Assembly: GCA_964487915.1 (NCBI GenBank)
Contig: CAZASN010000004.1
Span: 76,960 to 140,959, forward strand
Length of the DNA: 64,000 nt
Origin: Proruminimicrobium sp964487915
Lineage (GTDB): Bacteria > Elusimicrobiota > Endomicrobiia > Endomicrobiales > Endomicrobiaceae
Direction: 5' to 3'
Positions 50,474 through 60,021 of this stretch are shown piece after piece. The position numbers and the translations under genes are program-made. The first letter of the stretch is position 1, and each line of letters begins with the position of its first letter. A model generated the notes under the pieces. The model saw only the letters and a program-made list of their open reading frames with translations, was not told where the DNA came from and did no database searches.

Positions 50474-51307
50474 TTAATATGTTTTTGATTTATCAAGTAT
50501 ATATACGATAACTTCTCTGTGCATCCATGATTTTTCTTCCGCCGCATTGTTTACGCCTAAATCAATTCTGTTGCCTATAATCGCCGAGCCGGTGTCTCCG
50601 GCATAACCGTATCCGTATCCGGATATGTAAAGTCTTGTTCTCAAAGGAATGACTTTCGGATCAACGGCTACGATACCGCGCTGCATTCTTTCGCCCAAAC
50701 AAGTAACCGTTCCGTCTCTCCATGCCAAAGGATCTCCGGGATAATATGCGGTCGCTATCATTTTTATTCTTTTTGCTTTTGACAAATCAAAAGTTTTTTC
50801 AATATTGCCGCGTTTATCAAGCAAAAGCAGCCTGTAAAAAGTTTTTGAAACGGTATTTTCTTTATTGTATACTACGCTTTTTAATACGTTGTCGTGGTAT
50901 GTGTTAACGGATTCCCGCTTTGTGGTTTTTACTATGCCCTTTTGTAATTCCACTTTTCTTAAGTTTGTCGCGTATGTTTTGCGCCAAATTAGCCTGAAAG
51001 CCGTTTCGGTTTTTTCTTTGCCTTTTGTTATTTTTACTCTTGTGATTTTTATTTTTGAATCGGCTTTTACAGGCTGCGAAAGGTCGGCCGAAATCAGATC
51101 GTCGGGATTTAAACGTATATTGTTTTCTTTTAAAATTTCTGACAATAATTTGGTTTTTTCGTATTTTATGGGGATTATTTTATCGTCGGTTAAAATAAAA
51201 GCTTTCTGCGATAATATATTATTCACGTTAAAAAAAAGCGCTATGAAAAATATTATGACCGGAATGTATAAAAATCTTGTGATATTCTTTATTTCAATTT
51301 TCTTCAT
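50474..51307 (-). CDS. 3D-domain cell-wall protein with DUF348
   Basis: 277 residues from the ATG at 51307 (upstream in-frame start would overlap a real gene deeply). One N-terminal membrane helix, a DUF348-like ubiquitin-fold region (KTKLLSEILKENNIRLNPDDLIS), a G5-like stretch, and a C-terminal 3D domain with ATAYYPGDPL, GIVAVDPKVIPLRTRLYISGYG, AGDTGSAIIGNRIDLG. Relatives are resuscitation-promoting factor and lytic-transglycosylase-type proteins (YabE/MltA-like), with the Asp residues catalytic. Acts outside the inner membrane. Confidence 0.85.
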   Translation of the reverse strand: MKKIEIKNITRFLYIPVIIFFIALFFNVNNILSQKAFILTDDKIIPIKYEKTKLLSEILKENNIRLNPDDLISADLSQPVKADSKIKITRVKITKGKEKTETAFRLIWRKTYATNLRKVELQKGIVKTTKRESVNTYHDNVLKSVVYNKENTVSKTFYRLLLLDKRGNIEKTFDLSKAKRIKMIATAYYPGDPLAWRDGTVTCLGERMQRGIVAVDPKVIPLRTRLYISGYGYGYAGDTGSAIIGNRIDLGVNNAAEEKSWMHREVIVYILDKSKTY

Positions 51308-51899
51308 ATTCGTCAAGATAAGGCCTTGATCTGAACGACACTCCGAGAGAATCGGCAATTTTTTTAATTTTTTCCGTATCAAGTCCCGGCAGTTCAACTG
51401 CAGTGACCGTGACGGAAGGGATATATATCTTTGCCTGTTTTATGAAATCTATGATTTCGTCAAAAGATTTTTCTTTAAACGCCGGATTATTTAATTTATT
51501 GTGTTCCTGGGGATTTGAACCGTTTAAACTTACCGATATAATATCAACAAGGCCTTTAAGTTCCGGCAGAATGTTTCTGTTATGGTATTTATTTGCAAGA
51601 CCCGCCGTATTTATTCTTACTTTTGCGCCTTTTGACTTTATCCAGGCGGCGATAGTTTTAACTTCGTTAAGCCTGATAAGAGAATCGCCGTAGCCGCAGA
51701 ATATTATTTCGTCATATTTTTTAGGGTCGTCTATTGAGGAGATTACTTCCTGCGCCGTAGGTTCTTTTGAGAGATTTAAAGTGTTTCCTCTGAATTTACC
51801 GGCCCATTTTTGTTTTATGCAGTAAGGGCATGACATCATGCAGCGGTTTGTTATGTTAAGATAAAGGCTGTTTCCGTATTTATAAGATAACGTATCCAT
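51294..51899 (-). CDS. TatD-linked radical SAM protein
   Basis: 201 residues, a minimal radical SAM domain with CMMSCPYC (CxxxCxxC) near residue 18 and GYGDSLIRL. Small length and placement next to tatD match the TatD-linked radical SAM family (TIGR04038); reaction unknown. Overlaps the 3D-domain gene by 14 bp. Confidence 0.88.
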   Translation of the reverse strand: MDTLSYKYGNSLYLNITNRCMMSCPYCIKQKWAGKFRGNTLNLSKEPTAQEVISSIDDPKKYDEIIFCGYGDSLIRLNEVKTIAAWIKSKGAKVRINTAGLANKYHNRNILPELKGLVDIISVSLNGSNPQEHNKLNNPAFKEKSFDEIIDFIKQAKIYIPSVTVTAVELPGLDTEKIKKIADSLGVSFRSRPYLDEYEEN

Positions 51900-51900
51900 T

Positions 51901-52665
51901 TTAATTTCCCATGTTAAACAGTTTTACCGTATTTGACGACGTTATTTTGCAAACTTCATCAAACGGCATATTTTTGATTTCCGATATTTTTTTTGCTATT
52001 TCAACCACGTAAGAAGGCTCGTTTCTCTGACCTCTGTATGCCTGCGGCGCAAGATATGGACAGTCGGTTTCAACAAGCAGTTTTGATATATCCGTATTTA
52101 AAATAACTTCCTTCAATTTGTCGGATTTAGGATACGTACACGGTCCGTCAATGCCTATTAAAAAACCCAAATCCAAAACTCTTTTTGCTTCGTCAAGACT
52201 TCCGGAAAAACAATGGATAACTCCCTTCGGCAATTCTTTGAGTTCGTCAAAAATTTTAAACAAATCGTCGTAAGCCGAACGGCAGTGTATGCATACCGGT
52301 TTATTAATCCGCAGAGCGAGTTTCATTTGTTCAATAAAAACTTTTTTTTGCACGTTTCTTGGCGATAGATCGTAGTGATAATCAAGACCGATTTCACCCA
52401 CGGCTACGCAATTTTTGCCGCTCAACAATGTTTCAAGTTTTGATTTTGTATTATCGTTAAATTTAACCGCGTCGTGAGGATGTATCCCGAACATTGAAAA
52501 TATGCCGGGATTTTTTGAAAATTCCGATACTTTGTCCCATTCGTCAGGGTCGCAGCCTACTTCAATAATATATTTAACGCCGTTTTCAAAAGCCCGTTTT
52601 ACGGTTTCTTGTCTGTCCGGATTAAATTTTTCATCGCTTATATGGGCGTGTGAATCTATAAGCAT
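51901..52665 (-). CDS. tatD: TatD family metal-dependent deoxyribonuclease
   Basis: 254 residues. LIDSHAHISDEKF (HxH), GIHPHDAVKF, AVGEIGLDYHYDLS, KPVCIHCRSAYDD, IHCFSGSLDEAKRVL, LLVETDCPYLAPQAYRGQRNEPSYVVEIAKK. Amidohydrolase-fold 3'-5' DNase in DNA repair or turnover. The metG gene ends 9 bp upstream. Confidence 0.95.
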   Translation of the reverse strand: MLIDSHAHISDEKFNPDRQETVKRAFENGVKYIIEVGCDPDEWDKVSEFSKNPGIFSMFGIHPHDAVKFNDNTKSKLETLLSGKNCVAVGEIGLDYHYDLSPRNVQKKVFIEQMKLALRINKPVCIHCRSAYDDLFKIFDELKELPKGVIHCFSGSLDEAKRVLDLGFLIGIDGPCTYPKSDKLKEVILNTDISKLLVETDCPYLAPQAYRGQRNEPSYVVEIAKKISEIKNMPFDEVCKITSSNTVKLFNMGN

Positions 52666-52673
52666 ATTTTCCT

Positions 52674-54230
52674 TTACTTCTTATCCGTTTCAATTCTGGG
52701 AAACATTATTTCAAAATTTCCGATTTTATTGCCTCTTGGGCAAAAACCGCTTTCCGGTATTATTTTATCGGCAAAATATTTTTTTGAAACGGTTTCAAAA
52801 TCGCCGTCAGCGCCCGCCAGTGTCCATATTTTTTTTGAAAGAGCCGGCATAAAAGGAGCAATATACATGGAGATAAGAGCAGCCGACTGAAAATATGAAA
52901 ACAGGCATTTGGCAAGTTTTACGGCATCTGTTTTTGCAAGTTTCCACGGAGCGTCGTTTTCTATCTGCTGGTTTATTAAAGTAATGGCCTGCTGAAATAT
53001 TTCGGCGGCTTTGTGAAACTGCATAGATTCTATCGCCTGTCCGTATCCGCTTTCAAGAATCGCCGCCACTTTTTTCGTAAGAACGTCGTCAAAATTTTGG
53101 CAATCCGGAATTTTTCCTTCAAAATATTTTTCGGTCATTTTGTTTGTTCTTGAAATTAAGTTTCCGAGATTATTGGCCAAATCAATATTATATTTATGGC
53201 TTAAAGCCTGCATGCTTATATCACCGTCCGGGCCGAAAGGAATTAAAGATACCGCAAGGTATCTGCTTGCGTCTGTTCCGAATTTGTCAACGAGTTCTTT
53301 CGGAGTTATTATGTTTCCTATCGTTTTTGACATTTTTTCACCGTTTATCGTAAAAAATCCGTGGGAATAAACGCTTTTATGAACGGGAATGCCTGCGCCT
53401 ATAAGAATAGCTGGCCATATTACGCTGTGAAACCACAAAATATCTTTAGCCATTAAATGTATTTCTGCCGGCCAGTATTTTTCAAAAGTATTAGTATCAT
53501 CGCTGTATCCTATCGCCGAAATATAATTTATAAGGGCGTCAACCCATACATAAACGGTCTGAGTCATATCAAACGGCAGAGGAATTCCCCATTGGAGGTT
53601 TGCCCTTGAAATGCTGATGTCTTCAAGACCCAGCCTTAACTTGCCGAGTATCTCGTTTCTTCTTGCCTCGGGCAGCACTTCAAGATGCTGCGGATGTTTG
53701 GGATCTTCTATCATTGATATCAATTTTTCCGTAAAATCCGACAATTTAAAAAAGTAATTTTCTTCGCTCTGGATAACCGGCGGTTTTTTATGGTCGGGAC
53801 AGCATCCGTTTTCGTCAAGATCTTTTTCGGCCAGAAATTTCTCGCAGTGAACGCAGTATAACCCTTCGTATTGTTTTTTGTATATAAGCTGTTTGTCAAA
53901 AAGTTTCTGAGTTATAAGCTGTACGGTTTTTTCGTGTTTTTGGTCGGTTGTTCTTATAAAACCGGAATAATCTATATTCAAAAGAGCCCATGCGTCTTTA
54001 AAATATTGGCTCGTTTCGTCGCATAATTCTTTGGGAGTTTTTCCTTTTGCCTGCGCGGACTGGACTATTTTTGCCCCGTGTTCATCTGTCCCCGTAAGAA
54101 AAAAAACGTCAAATCCCTGCAGTTTTTTCCAACGCGCCGCTATATCGGCCGCTATTGTCGTATAGGCATGGCCTATGTGGGGTTTGTCGTTTACGTAATA
54201 AATAGGAGTAGTAATGTAATATTTTTTCAT
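52674..54230 (-). CDS. metG: Methionine-tRNA ligase
   Basis: 518 residues, short type without the C-terminal tRNA-binding domain. Class I HIGH motif as HIGHAYTT; KMSKT as GEKMSKTIGNI; zinc ligands CVHCEKFLAEK and CCPDHKKP. Catalyses Met-tRNA charging for initiation and elongation. Complete. Confidence 0.96.
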   Translation of the reverse strand: MKKYYITTPIYYVNDKPHIGHAYTTIAADIAARWKKLQGFDVFFLTGTDEHGAKIVQSAQAKGKTPKELCDETSQYFKDAWALLNIDYSGFIRTTDQKHEKTVQLITQKLFDKQLIYKKQYEGLYCVHCEKFLAEKDLDENGCCPDHKKPPVIQSEENYFFKLSDFTEKLISMIEDPKHPQHLEVLPEARRNEILGKLRLGLEDISISRANLQWGIPLPFDMTQTVYVWVDALINYISAIGYSDDTNTFEKYWPAEIHLMAKDILWFHSVIWPAILIGAGIPVHKSVYSHGFFTINGEKMSKTIGNIITPKELVDKFGTDASRYLAVSLIPFGPDGDISMQALSHKYNIDLANNLGNLISRTNKMTEKYFEGKIPDCQNFDDVLTKKVAAILESGYGQAIESMQFHKAAEIFQQAITLINQQIENDAPWKLAKTDAVKLAKCLFSYFQSAALISMYIAPFMPALSKKIWTLAGADGDFETVSKKYFADKIIPESGFCPRGNKIGNFEIMFPRIETDKK

Positions 54231-54268
54231 AAAAAGTCCCTTGATTTTTTTATCATTATACCAAAAAA

Positions 54269-55633
54269 TTATGTCTTGGATAACAAAACTACGGTTTCAA
54301 TGTGGTAAGTCTGGGGAAACATATCTACCGGAATTATTTTTTCGGCGGAATATCCGCCGGCCGCGTATATTATTTTTAAATCTCTTGCCAGAGTTGAGGG
54401 ATTACATGAAACATAAACTATTTTTTCCGGAGCAAGAAACAAAATATGTTCTATTACGGGCTGCGTAAGCCCCATTCTAGGAGGATCAATTATTACGGCG
54501 TCAAATTTTTGAGTATTTTGTTTAATCCAGTTTTCCGCCGTTGAAGCGGAAAAAGAAACGTTATTTATCGCGTTTAAAACGGCGTTTTGGCGAGCGCTTT
54601 TTATTGAATCTTCAATTTGTTCCACTCCCGTGACGTGTTTAACGTGAGGAGCCAGGCATATTCCGATCGAGCCTGTTCCGCAGTACATATCAAGGACGCA
54701 GTCTTCTTTTTTAGGATCAAGGCATTTTATAACCGTATCGTAAAGAATTTCCGCGGCTTTCGTGTTTGTCTGGAAAAAGGAAAAAGGCGCGATTGAAAAT
54801 TTAAGAGTCTTGCCGTAAACGGTAAGACTTTCCGTTATATTCGGACTGCCGTATAAAAGAGAAGATATTTCTGAATTTACCGCGTCGGAAAATTTTGAAT
54901 TATGAGTCCAGTATACGCTTGACGCGTGATTTTTTAATTCTTCCGTAAGTTCCGACCAAAATTCGTTTTTTATCGTTTCGGTTTTATTTGTAACAAGATT
55001 TACCGAAAGGTCTCCGGTATTAATTCCTTTTCTAATCACAAGATGCCTGAAAAAACCTTCGTGGAATTTATTATTGTACGGTCTTAATCCCGTTTTTATG
55101 CAAAACTCTTTAACGATTGCCGCAGTTTTCACTATGTCTTGATGGGCTATAAAACAAGGCGGAATGCCGACGTATTTATAGAAGCTGCCTTTTTCATGCA
55201 AACCCATATCCAGTTTGCCGTTATCGTCAAAAAAACTGAATTCCATTTTATTCCTGTAATGCCATTGCAGGGGACTTTCAATAATATCCGGAATTTCGGT
55301 TTCGGTAAAATTTAAAAGTTCGCGCACGCATTCGGTTTTAAATTTAATCTGGGTTTTATAATCGGTATGCTGAAATGAACAGCCGCCGCATTTTCCGAAA
55401 GACGGGCACTCCGGTTCTTTTCTGAGAGATGATTTTGAAATAATGTTTTTTACTTTTCCTTCTCTGAAAGTTTTTTTATCTCGCGTAACGAAAACTTCGG
55501 CTGTTTCACCGGGCAGAAGTCCTTCGCAGAAAAGAGCGATTCCGTCCGCGCATCTGCACAAAACGTTTCCCGGGAAAACGATTTTTTCGGCTAGTACTTC
55601 AATAACTGTGTTTTTTTTTGATGTTTTGGTCAT
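54269..55633 (-). CDS. 23S rRNA (uracil-C5)-methyltransferase, RlmD/RumA family
   Basis: 454 residues. N-terminal TRAM domain, an Fe-S cysteine set (CPSFGKCGGCSF plus a preceding Cys), SAM-binding VLDMYCGTGSIGICLA, IIDPPRMGL, and catalytic Cys in YVSCNPSTLARDL. RlmD- versus RlmC- or TrmA-type specificity is not certain from sequence. Last base shared with the next gene. Confidence 0.92.
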   Translation of the reverse strand: MTKTSKKNTVIEVLAEKIVFPGNVLCRCADGIALFCEGLLPGETAEVFVTRDKKTFREGKVKNIISKSSLRKEPECPSFGKCGGCSFQHTDYKTQIKFKTECVRELLNFTETEIPDIIESPLQWHYRNKMEFSFFDDNGKLDMGLHEKGSFYKYVGIPPCFIAHQDIVKTAAIVKEFCIKTGLRPYNNKFHEGFFRHLVIRKGINTGDLSVNLVTNKTETIKNEFWSELTEELKNHASSVYWTHNSKFSDAVNSEISSLLYGSPNITESLTVYGKTLKFSIAPFSFFQTNTKAAEILYDTVIKCLDPKKEDCVLDMYCGTGSIGICLAPHVKHVTGVEQIEDSIKSARQNAVLNAINNVSFSASTAENWIKQNTQKFDAVIIDPPRMGLTQPVIEHILFLAPEKIVYVSCNPSTLARDLKIIYAAGGYSAEKIIPVDMFPQTYHIETVVLLSKT

Positions 55634-56103
55634 TATTTGATCGGAATATTTTTATTCTTTTTATCTTTTTTTTGTTTTTTTAAAAATTTTAAATATTCCG
55701 CAAAAGAGATAATCCGCTTTTCTTTGCTAATCCATACAAAAGCGCTTGAATTATCAGACAATTCAATTTTTGTCAGATTATCGGAAGTTCCGTCGTCAGA
55801 CCATGCCGAAGCTATGATGTTGTTTGACGCGCCCTCTTTTTTTGCCGATATTTTCAATTCTTTATAAATCAAATTTTTAATTTCGCCGGCTGGCGGAATT
55901 TCAGTTCCGAATATCAGATACAATACTACGGGATAATCTTTTTTGTATTGTTTTATTTCAACTTTGTAATTGGACCTTTGCGCGGTTTTAATGTCTGCGG
56001 TATAATCTTTCGGCTGAACGATTTTTTCTTTCTCGGTTTCTCCGAAAAGAAGTCCGGCCGAGGCAAATAAAATTACAAATAAAAAAAACGTATTAATTTT
56101 CAT
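55633..56103 (-). CDS. Small exported protein of unknown function (156 aa)
   Basis: Signal peptide (TFFLFVILFASAGLLFG) then a mixed alpha/beta domain with repeated YPVVLYLIFG and NKIELSDNSSAFVWISKEKR motifs and a Lys-rich tail. Not recognised. The last base overlaps the methyltransferase start. Confidence 0.6.
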   Translation of the reverse strand: MKINTFFLFVILFASAGLLFGETEKEKIVQPKDYTADIKTAQRSNYKVEIKQYKKDYPVVLYLIFGTEIPPAGEIKNLIYKELKISAKKEGASNNIIASAWSDDGTSDNLTKIELSDNSSAFVWISKEKRIISFAEYLKFLKKQKKDKKNKNIPIK

Positions 56104-56110
56104 GTCAATC

Positions 56111-56641
56111 CTATTTTTTTAAAGATAAAATTTTTTTAATATCTTCGTTATTGAGCATTGTTATTACAATCTGTTCCGGAGTCAAACCGTCGGTGCATAC
56201 CGCGATGTCGCAGTTTGAATATGCGGCTTTGCGTTCGTCCATTAATTTTTTAACGCCTTCAAGCGGATTTAACAATTTTTTTATCAAAGGCCTGTGATCT
56301 TGTCCGGCTATTCTGTCCAAAATTTGTTTCGGAGAAGCGAATAGATTTATTATTATTCCGTTTTTTCTTAATAAATCAACGTTGTTTTTGTCCAAAACGA
56401 CTCCGCCGCCGCATGCTATCACGCAGGAATCCATTGACGACATTAATTTTACGACATGCGATTCGTATTCGCGGAATTGTTTTTCGCCTACGCTTTTAAA
56501 AATATCCGATATTGACGCCGATAATTGTTTTTCTATCATATCGTCTGTGTCAAAAAACGTCCTGTTAAGCTTTTTTGCCAGTAATTTGCCTACCGTTGTT
56601 TTGCCGGTTCCCATAAATCCGGTCAGTACGATGTTTTTCAT
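56111..56641 (-). CDS. aroK: Shikimate kinase
   Basis: 176 residues from the ATG at 56641 with AGAGG upstream (a further in-frame start exists but adds 11 unconserved residues). P-loop FMGTGKTTVGKLLA, DTDDMIEKQL, REYESHVV, and CGGGVVLD. Makes shikimate 3-phosphate for chorismate. The promoter is divergent from pal. Confidence 0.94.
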   Translation of the reverse strand: MKNIVLTGFMGTGKTTVGKLLAKKLNRTFFDTDDMIEKQLSASISDIFKSVGEKQFREYESHVVKLMSSMDSCVIACGGGVVLDKNNVDLLRKNGIIINLFASPKQILDRIAGQDHRPLIKKLLNPLEGVKKLMDERKAAYSNCDIAVCTDGLTPEQIVITMLNNEDIKKILSLKK

Positions 56642-56672
56642 TAAACCTCTAAATGTAAAGTTCTGGAACAAC

Positions 56673-56701
56673 ATTCTAGATTATTTTCCGTATTTTCGCA
56701 A
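56673..56701 (-). promoter_or_regulatory. Promoter of aroK
   Basis: Minus strand TTGCGA (56701-56696), 17-bp spacer, TAGAAT (56678-56673). Confidence 0.6.
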
Positions 56702-56720
56702 ATTTTTTACAAATACTTTA

Positions 56721-56749
56721 TTGACAGAAGAGGACATATTAGATAAAAT
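56721..56749 (+). promoter_or_regulatory. Promoter of the tol-pal operon
   Basis: Consensus TTGACA (56721-56726), 17-bp spacer, TAAAAT (56744-56749). The pal RBS AGGGAGG follows, 6 nt before the ATG. Confidence 0.85.
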
Positions 56750-56787
56750 ACAAAAATATAAAAATATCCGATAAAAGGGAGGAAAAA

Positions 56788-57327
56788 ATGAAAAAAAATT
56801 TTACAATGGGGTTATTATTTTTAATAGCCGTAAGTTTGGGAGTCAGCGCCTGCGCAAAAAAACAAACGGTTGCTCCGGAACAGCAGGAAGCCGCGCTTGA
56901 ACAGCCTCAGGAACCGCAGCAAATAGCGGTTGAAGATATAAAATTTACGGAAGAACCTTCGATAAGAGACGCCAACATAGAACAGAAAACAACTTTGGAT
57001 ACCATTTATTTTACGCTTGACAGCAGTTCTTTGGACGATGCCTCAATGAATACGCTGAAAGAAAATGAAAAATATCTCAAGGAAAATCCTGCGGTAAATA
57101 TTGTGATTGAAGGACATTGCGACGAAAGAGGAACAACCGAATATAATTTGGCTTTAGGACAGAGAAGAGCTTTGAAAGTCAAAGAATATTACGTCCAGCT
57201 CGGAATTGCTCCTAACAGAATAGCGACGATTTCTTACGGAGAAGAAATGCCGGCCGTTAAAATGAGCACCGAATCGGCATGGGCTAAAAACAGAAGAGCC
57301 GAAACAAAAATTATTACAAATAAATAA
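56788..57327 (+). CDS. pal: Peptidoglycan-associated lipoprotein Pal
   Basis: 179 residues. Lipobox VSAC, a Gln/Glu/Pro-rich linker, then an OmpA-like domain with peptidoglycan-binding residues (VIEGHCDERGTTEYNLALGQRRA). Tethers the outer membrane to the wall and binds TolB. RBS AGGGAGG. Confidence 0.95.
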   Translation: MKKNFTMGLLFLIAVSLGVSACAKKQTVAPEQQEAALEQPQEPQQIAVEDIKFTEEPSIRDANIEQKTTLDTIYFTLDSSSLDDASMNTLKENEKYLKENPAVNIVIEGHCDERGTTEYNLALGQRRALKVKEYYVQLGIAPNRIATISYGEEMPAVKMSTESAWAKNRRAETKIITNK

Positions 57328-57329
57328 TA

Positions 57330-58013
57330 ATGAAAATTAAAATAACAGCATTATTTTTTGGCATATTTTTATTTGCCGGCTGCGCTACGGTTCCGCAGAC
57401 TGAAATTGCCGATCTAAAGAAAGAACTTGCGCAATTACAGATTAAATTTAACCAGCTTGAATCAAGGCAGGCTGATTTATTTGCAAAATATGAATCCGGT
57501 CAGGTTACAAACGACGCAATAAACGCTTCCAATCAGGAGCTTTTTAAAAAAATATCGCAGTTGTCTCAGAAAATTCAAGATTTGGAAATTATTCAAAAGA
57601 AGTCGGCTTCTTCGGCCGGCGGCGCTGCTTCGGTGCAGACTCCGACGGTTGTTTACCAGAATGCATACAATGATTATCTTGTCGGCAAGTATGAACTTGC
57701 TTTGACAGGCTTTAAGTCTTTTATAAAAAAATATCCCGAACATGAACTTGCGCCGAAAGTGCAGTATTACATAGGAGAATGTTTGTATTCGCAAAATAAT
57801 TGGAAAGACGCGTATGAAGAATACAAAACAGTTGACAGCATGTATAACGGTTCCGAGTTCAGTTCTTCCGCAAGGCTTAAAATGGCTTTGTGTCTTGAAC
57901 TTTTGGGCAGAAAACAGGATGCTCAGGTCGTATTTAAATCTATTTTAGTTGATTACCCTAAAAGTCCGGAGTCTTTTACAGCTAAAGAAAAATTGAAAAT
58001 GTATGCAAAATGA
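57330..58013 (+). CDS. cpoB: Cell-division coordinator CpoB/YbgF lipoprotein-type
   Basis: 227 residues. Signal with lipobox LFAGC, an N-terminal coiled coil (residues 22-90) and C-terminal TPR repeats (YNDYLVGKYELALTGFKSF, APKVQYYIGECLYSQNNW). Here the signal suggests lipid anchoring, unlike soluble E. coli CpoB. Overlaps the TolA-like gene by 4 bp. Confidence 0.88.
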   Translation: MKIKITALFFGIFLFAGCATVPQTEIADLKKELAQLQIKFNQLESRQADLFAKYESGQVTNDAINASNQELFKKISQLSQKIQDLEIIQKKSASSAGGAASVQTPTVVYQNAYNDYLVGKYELALTGFKSFIKKYPEHELAPKVQYYIGECLYSQNNWKDAYEEYKTVDSMYNGSEFSSSARLKMALCLELLGRKQDAQVVFKSILVDYPKSPESFTAKEKLKMYAK

Positions 58014-58717
58014 TAGAACAAGGTAAGAGTAATATTTTCCCGTTTTTCGTTTTATCTGTAATAATTCATCTTGCGGTATTTTATGCGTTTTTTTATCAGG
58101 CAAAAAAAAATGTATTTATTCAGATTCCGGTAGAAGTTTCTTTTTATTCTCCGGTTCAGGAAAGCGTTGCTGCTGCCGAAACGGTTAACAGCCAAAAAAC
58201 GGAAGAAATAAAGAAAGAACCGGAGCAAAAAATAAAAAAAGAAGAAATAGTCATAAATAAAAAAGAAGCAAAGAAAGAAGAGAAGAAAAAGAAACCGGAA
58301 AAAACCGAAAAAAAAGACGAAAAGAAAACCGTAAAAGACGATGTTTTCGGAAAAAGAACGATAATAGACGCCACGGATATTAAGAACTTGTCGGAAAACG
58401 CGGCTGTTTCGCAGAACAGAAACATAATGTTTGACGACGCGAATTTTAAATATAATTATTATACGAACGCAATAGTAAAAAAAATAGGCAAATACTGGCA
58501 GTGGTCAAGTTCGTACGCTTCGTTCAGAGCCGTGGTTTATTTTAAAATTGACAGAAGCGGAGCGGTTCATTCCGTTAAAATAAAAGAATCCTCCGGAGAC
58601 GATGATTTTGACCAAAACGCTTTAAGGTCGGTGCAGCTTGCAAGCCCTTTTGCTCCGCTGCCGGAAGGATACGGCGAAAAAGATTTAGGAGTGTATTTTG
58701 AATTCAAATTTCGTTAA
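58010..58717 (+). CDS. tolA: TolA/TonB-type energy transducer
   Basis: 235 residues. N-terminal membrane helix with conserved SVIIHLAVFYAFF (SHLS-like), a Lys/Glu-rich extended domain (residues 60-115) and a C-terminal TonB_C/TolA domain (FRAVVYFKIDRSGAVHSVKIKESSGDDDFD). Couples the ion-motive force through TolQR. Genomic position indicates a TolA role. Confidence 0.82.
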   Translation: MIEQGKSNIFPFFVLSVIIHLAVFYAFFYQAKKNVFIQIPVEVSFYSPVQESVAAAETVNSQKTEEIKKEPEQKIKKEEIVINKKEAKKEEKKKKPEKTEKKDEKKTVKDDVFGKRTIIDATDIKNLSENAAVSQNRNIMFDDANFKYNYYTNAIVKKIGKYWQWSSSYASFRAVVYFKIDRSGAVHSVKIKESSGDDDFDQNALRSVQLASPFAPLPEGYGEKDLGVYFEFKFR

Positions 58718-60005
58718 TTTAATTATAAAAGCGTTTGTTTTTGCAACATTTTTGTTTTTTAACGTTTCTCAGTTTGCCTATGCGGCTGAAAACGAGGTCT
58801 TTTTATCGTTATCAAGCAGCGGCGGCAAATCAAGAATAGGCCTTGCCGATTTTATTCCCGTTAACGCTTCCATGGAAGAAATGGGAATGTCAAGAGACAT
58901 TAAAGCCGTTTTGGAAAACGATTTAATCCTGTCAAGGCAGTTTAACGTGGCGACCGCGAACACTTCGTACAAATTTGACTCGGATTCCCAGTTTTCTTTT
59001 TGGGAAGATAAAAATATTTCTATTTTAATCGTCGGAGAATTATCCGTAACGGAACAGACAAAATTAACGGTTGTAGCAAAACTGTATGATTTTAAAAGCA
59101 AAGAATTTATATGGAGTAAAAAATATTCGGGCAATCTGGGCAGTTACAGATATATAGCGCACCAGATACACGATGAAATAATAAAAAATATAGTCGGCGA
59201 AGACGGAATAGCGTGTTCAAAAATAGCTTTTATAAATAACACTACAAAATTTAAAGAAGTTTACGTTATAGATTATGACGGTTTTAACCTCAGAAGGCTG
59301 ACAAAGGATAATTCAATCAACATTCTGCCCAAATGGGTGCCCGGCGCAAACAGCCTGATATATACTTCTTATCTCTACGGAAATCCCGATCTTTTTCTTA
59401 TAGATTTGACAAACAGCAAAAGAAAGGCGGTTTCAACCATACAGGGACTCAATTCCCCGACGGCTTTTTCTCCCGACGGGAAAAATATGGCCGCAACATT
59501 ATCAAGAGGCGAATATCCTAATTTATATTTATTAAATGCCGACGGAGTCGTTCAGAGAAGGCTCACTCAGGGCAGGTATATTGACACAAGCCCGTGTTTC
59601 TCTCCAAGCGGCAGAGAACTTTCTTTTATATCCGACAGAGCCGGTTACCCCCAGATATACATAATGGATATAGACGGGGTTAATTTAAGAAGGCTTGCTA
59701 CAAAAGGAAATTGCGATACTCCGGCATGGTCTCCGAAAGGCGATAAAATCGCTTTTACGATGAAGCTGGACAATAATTTTGATATTTTTATATATGATCT
59801 TCCAAAATCTCAGGTTATAAGATTAACCGAAAAACAGGGCGACAATGAAAATCCGACGTGGTCTCAGGACGGAAGATTCATCGCTTTTTCGTCAACGCGT
59901 TCCGGTAAAGCGGAAATTTATATAATAGGGTTGGACGGTTATACAAGAAAACTCGTTGAAATGCCGGGAAGTTCTTTCACTCCGGCATGGTCAAGCGGTT
60001 TATAA
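58698..60005 (+). CDS. tolB: Tol-Pal system beta-propeller protein TolB
   Basis: 435 residues, signal peptide, TolB N-terminal domain (about 40-160) and six TolB/PD40 propeller repeats (SPDGKNMAATLSRG, SPSGRELSFISDRAG, SPKGDKIAFTMK, SQDGRFIAFSSTRSG). Periplasmic, bridges Pal and TolA. Overlaps the TolA gene by 20 bp. Confidence 0.95.
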   Translation: MNSNFVNLIIKAFVFATFLFFNVSQFAYAAENEVFLSLSSSGGKSRIGLADFIPVNASMEEMGMSRDIKAVLENDLILSRQFNVATANTSYKFDSDSQFSFWEDKNISILIVGELSVTEQTKLTVVAKLYDFKSKEFIWSKKYSGNLGSYRYIAHQIHDEIIKNIVGEDGIACSKIAFINNTTKFKEVYVIDYDGFNLRRLTKDNSINILPKWVPGANSLIYTSYLYGNPDLFLIDLTNSKRKAVSTIQGLNSPTAFSPDGKNMAATLSRGEYPNLYLLNADGVVQRRLTQGRYIDTSPCFSPSGRELSFISDRAGYPQIYIMDIDGVNLRRLATKGNCDTPAWSPKGDKIAFTMKLDNNFDIFIYDLPKSQVIRLTEKQGDNENPTWSQDGRFIAFSSTRSGKAEIYIIGLDGYTRKLVEMPGSSFTPAWSSGL

Positions 60006-60021
60006 AATAAAGGGGTTTAAA

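Noticed and set aside
50455..50547. N-terminal extension of the class II aldolase
   Set aside because: It would overlap the 3D-domain gene by 74 bp and has no RBS; ATG at 50454 has GGAGA.
59956..60021. Upstream ATG for tolQ
   Set aside because: It lies in tolB, lacks an RBS, and the ATG at 60022 follows AGGGG.
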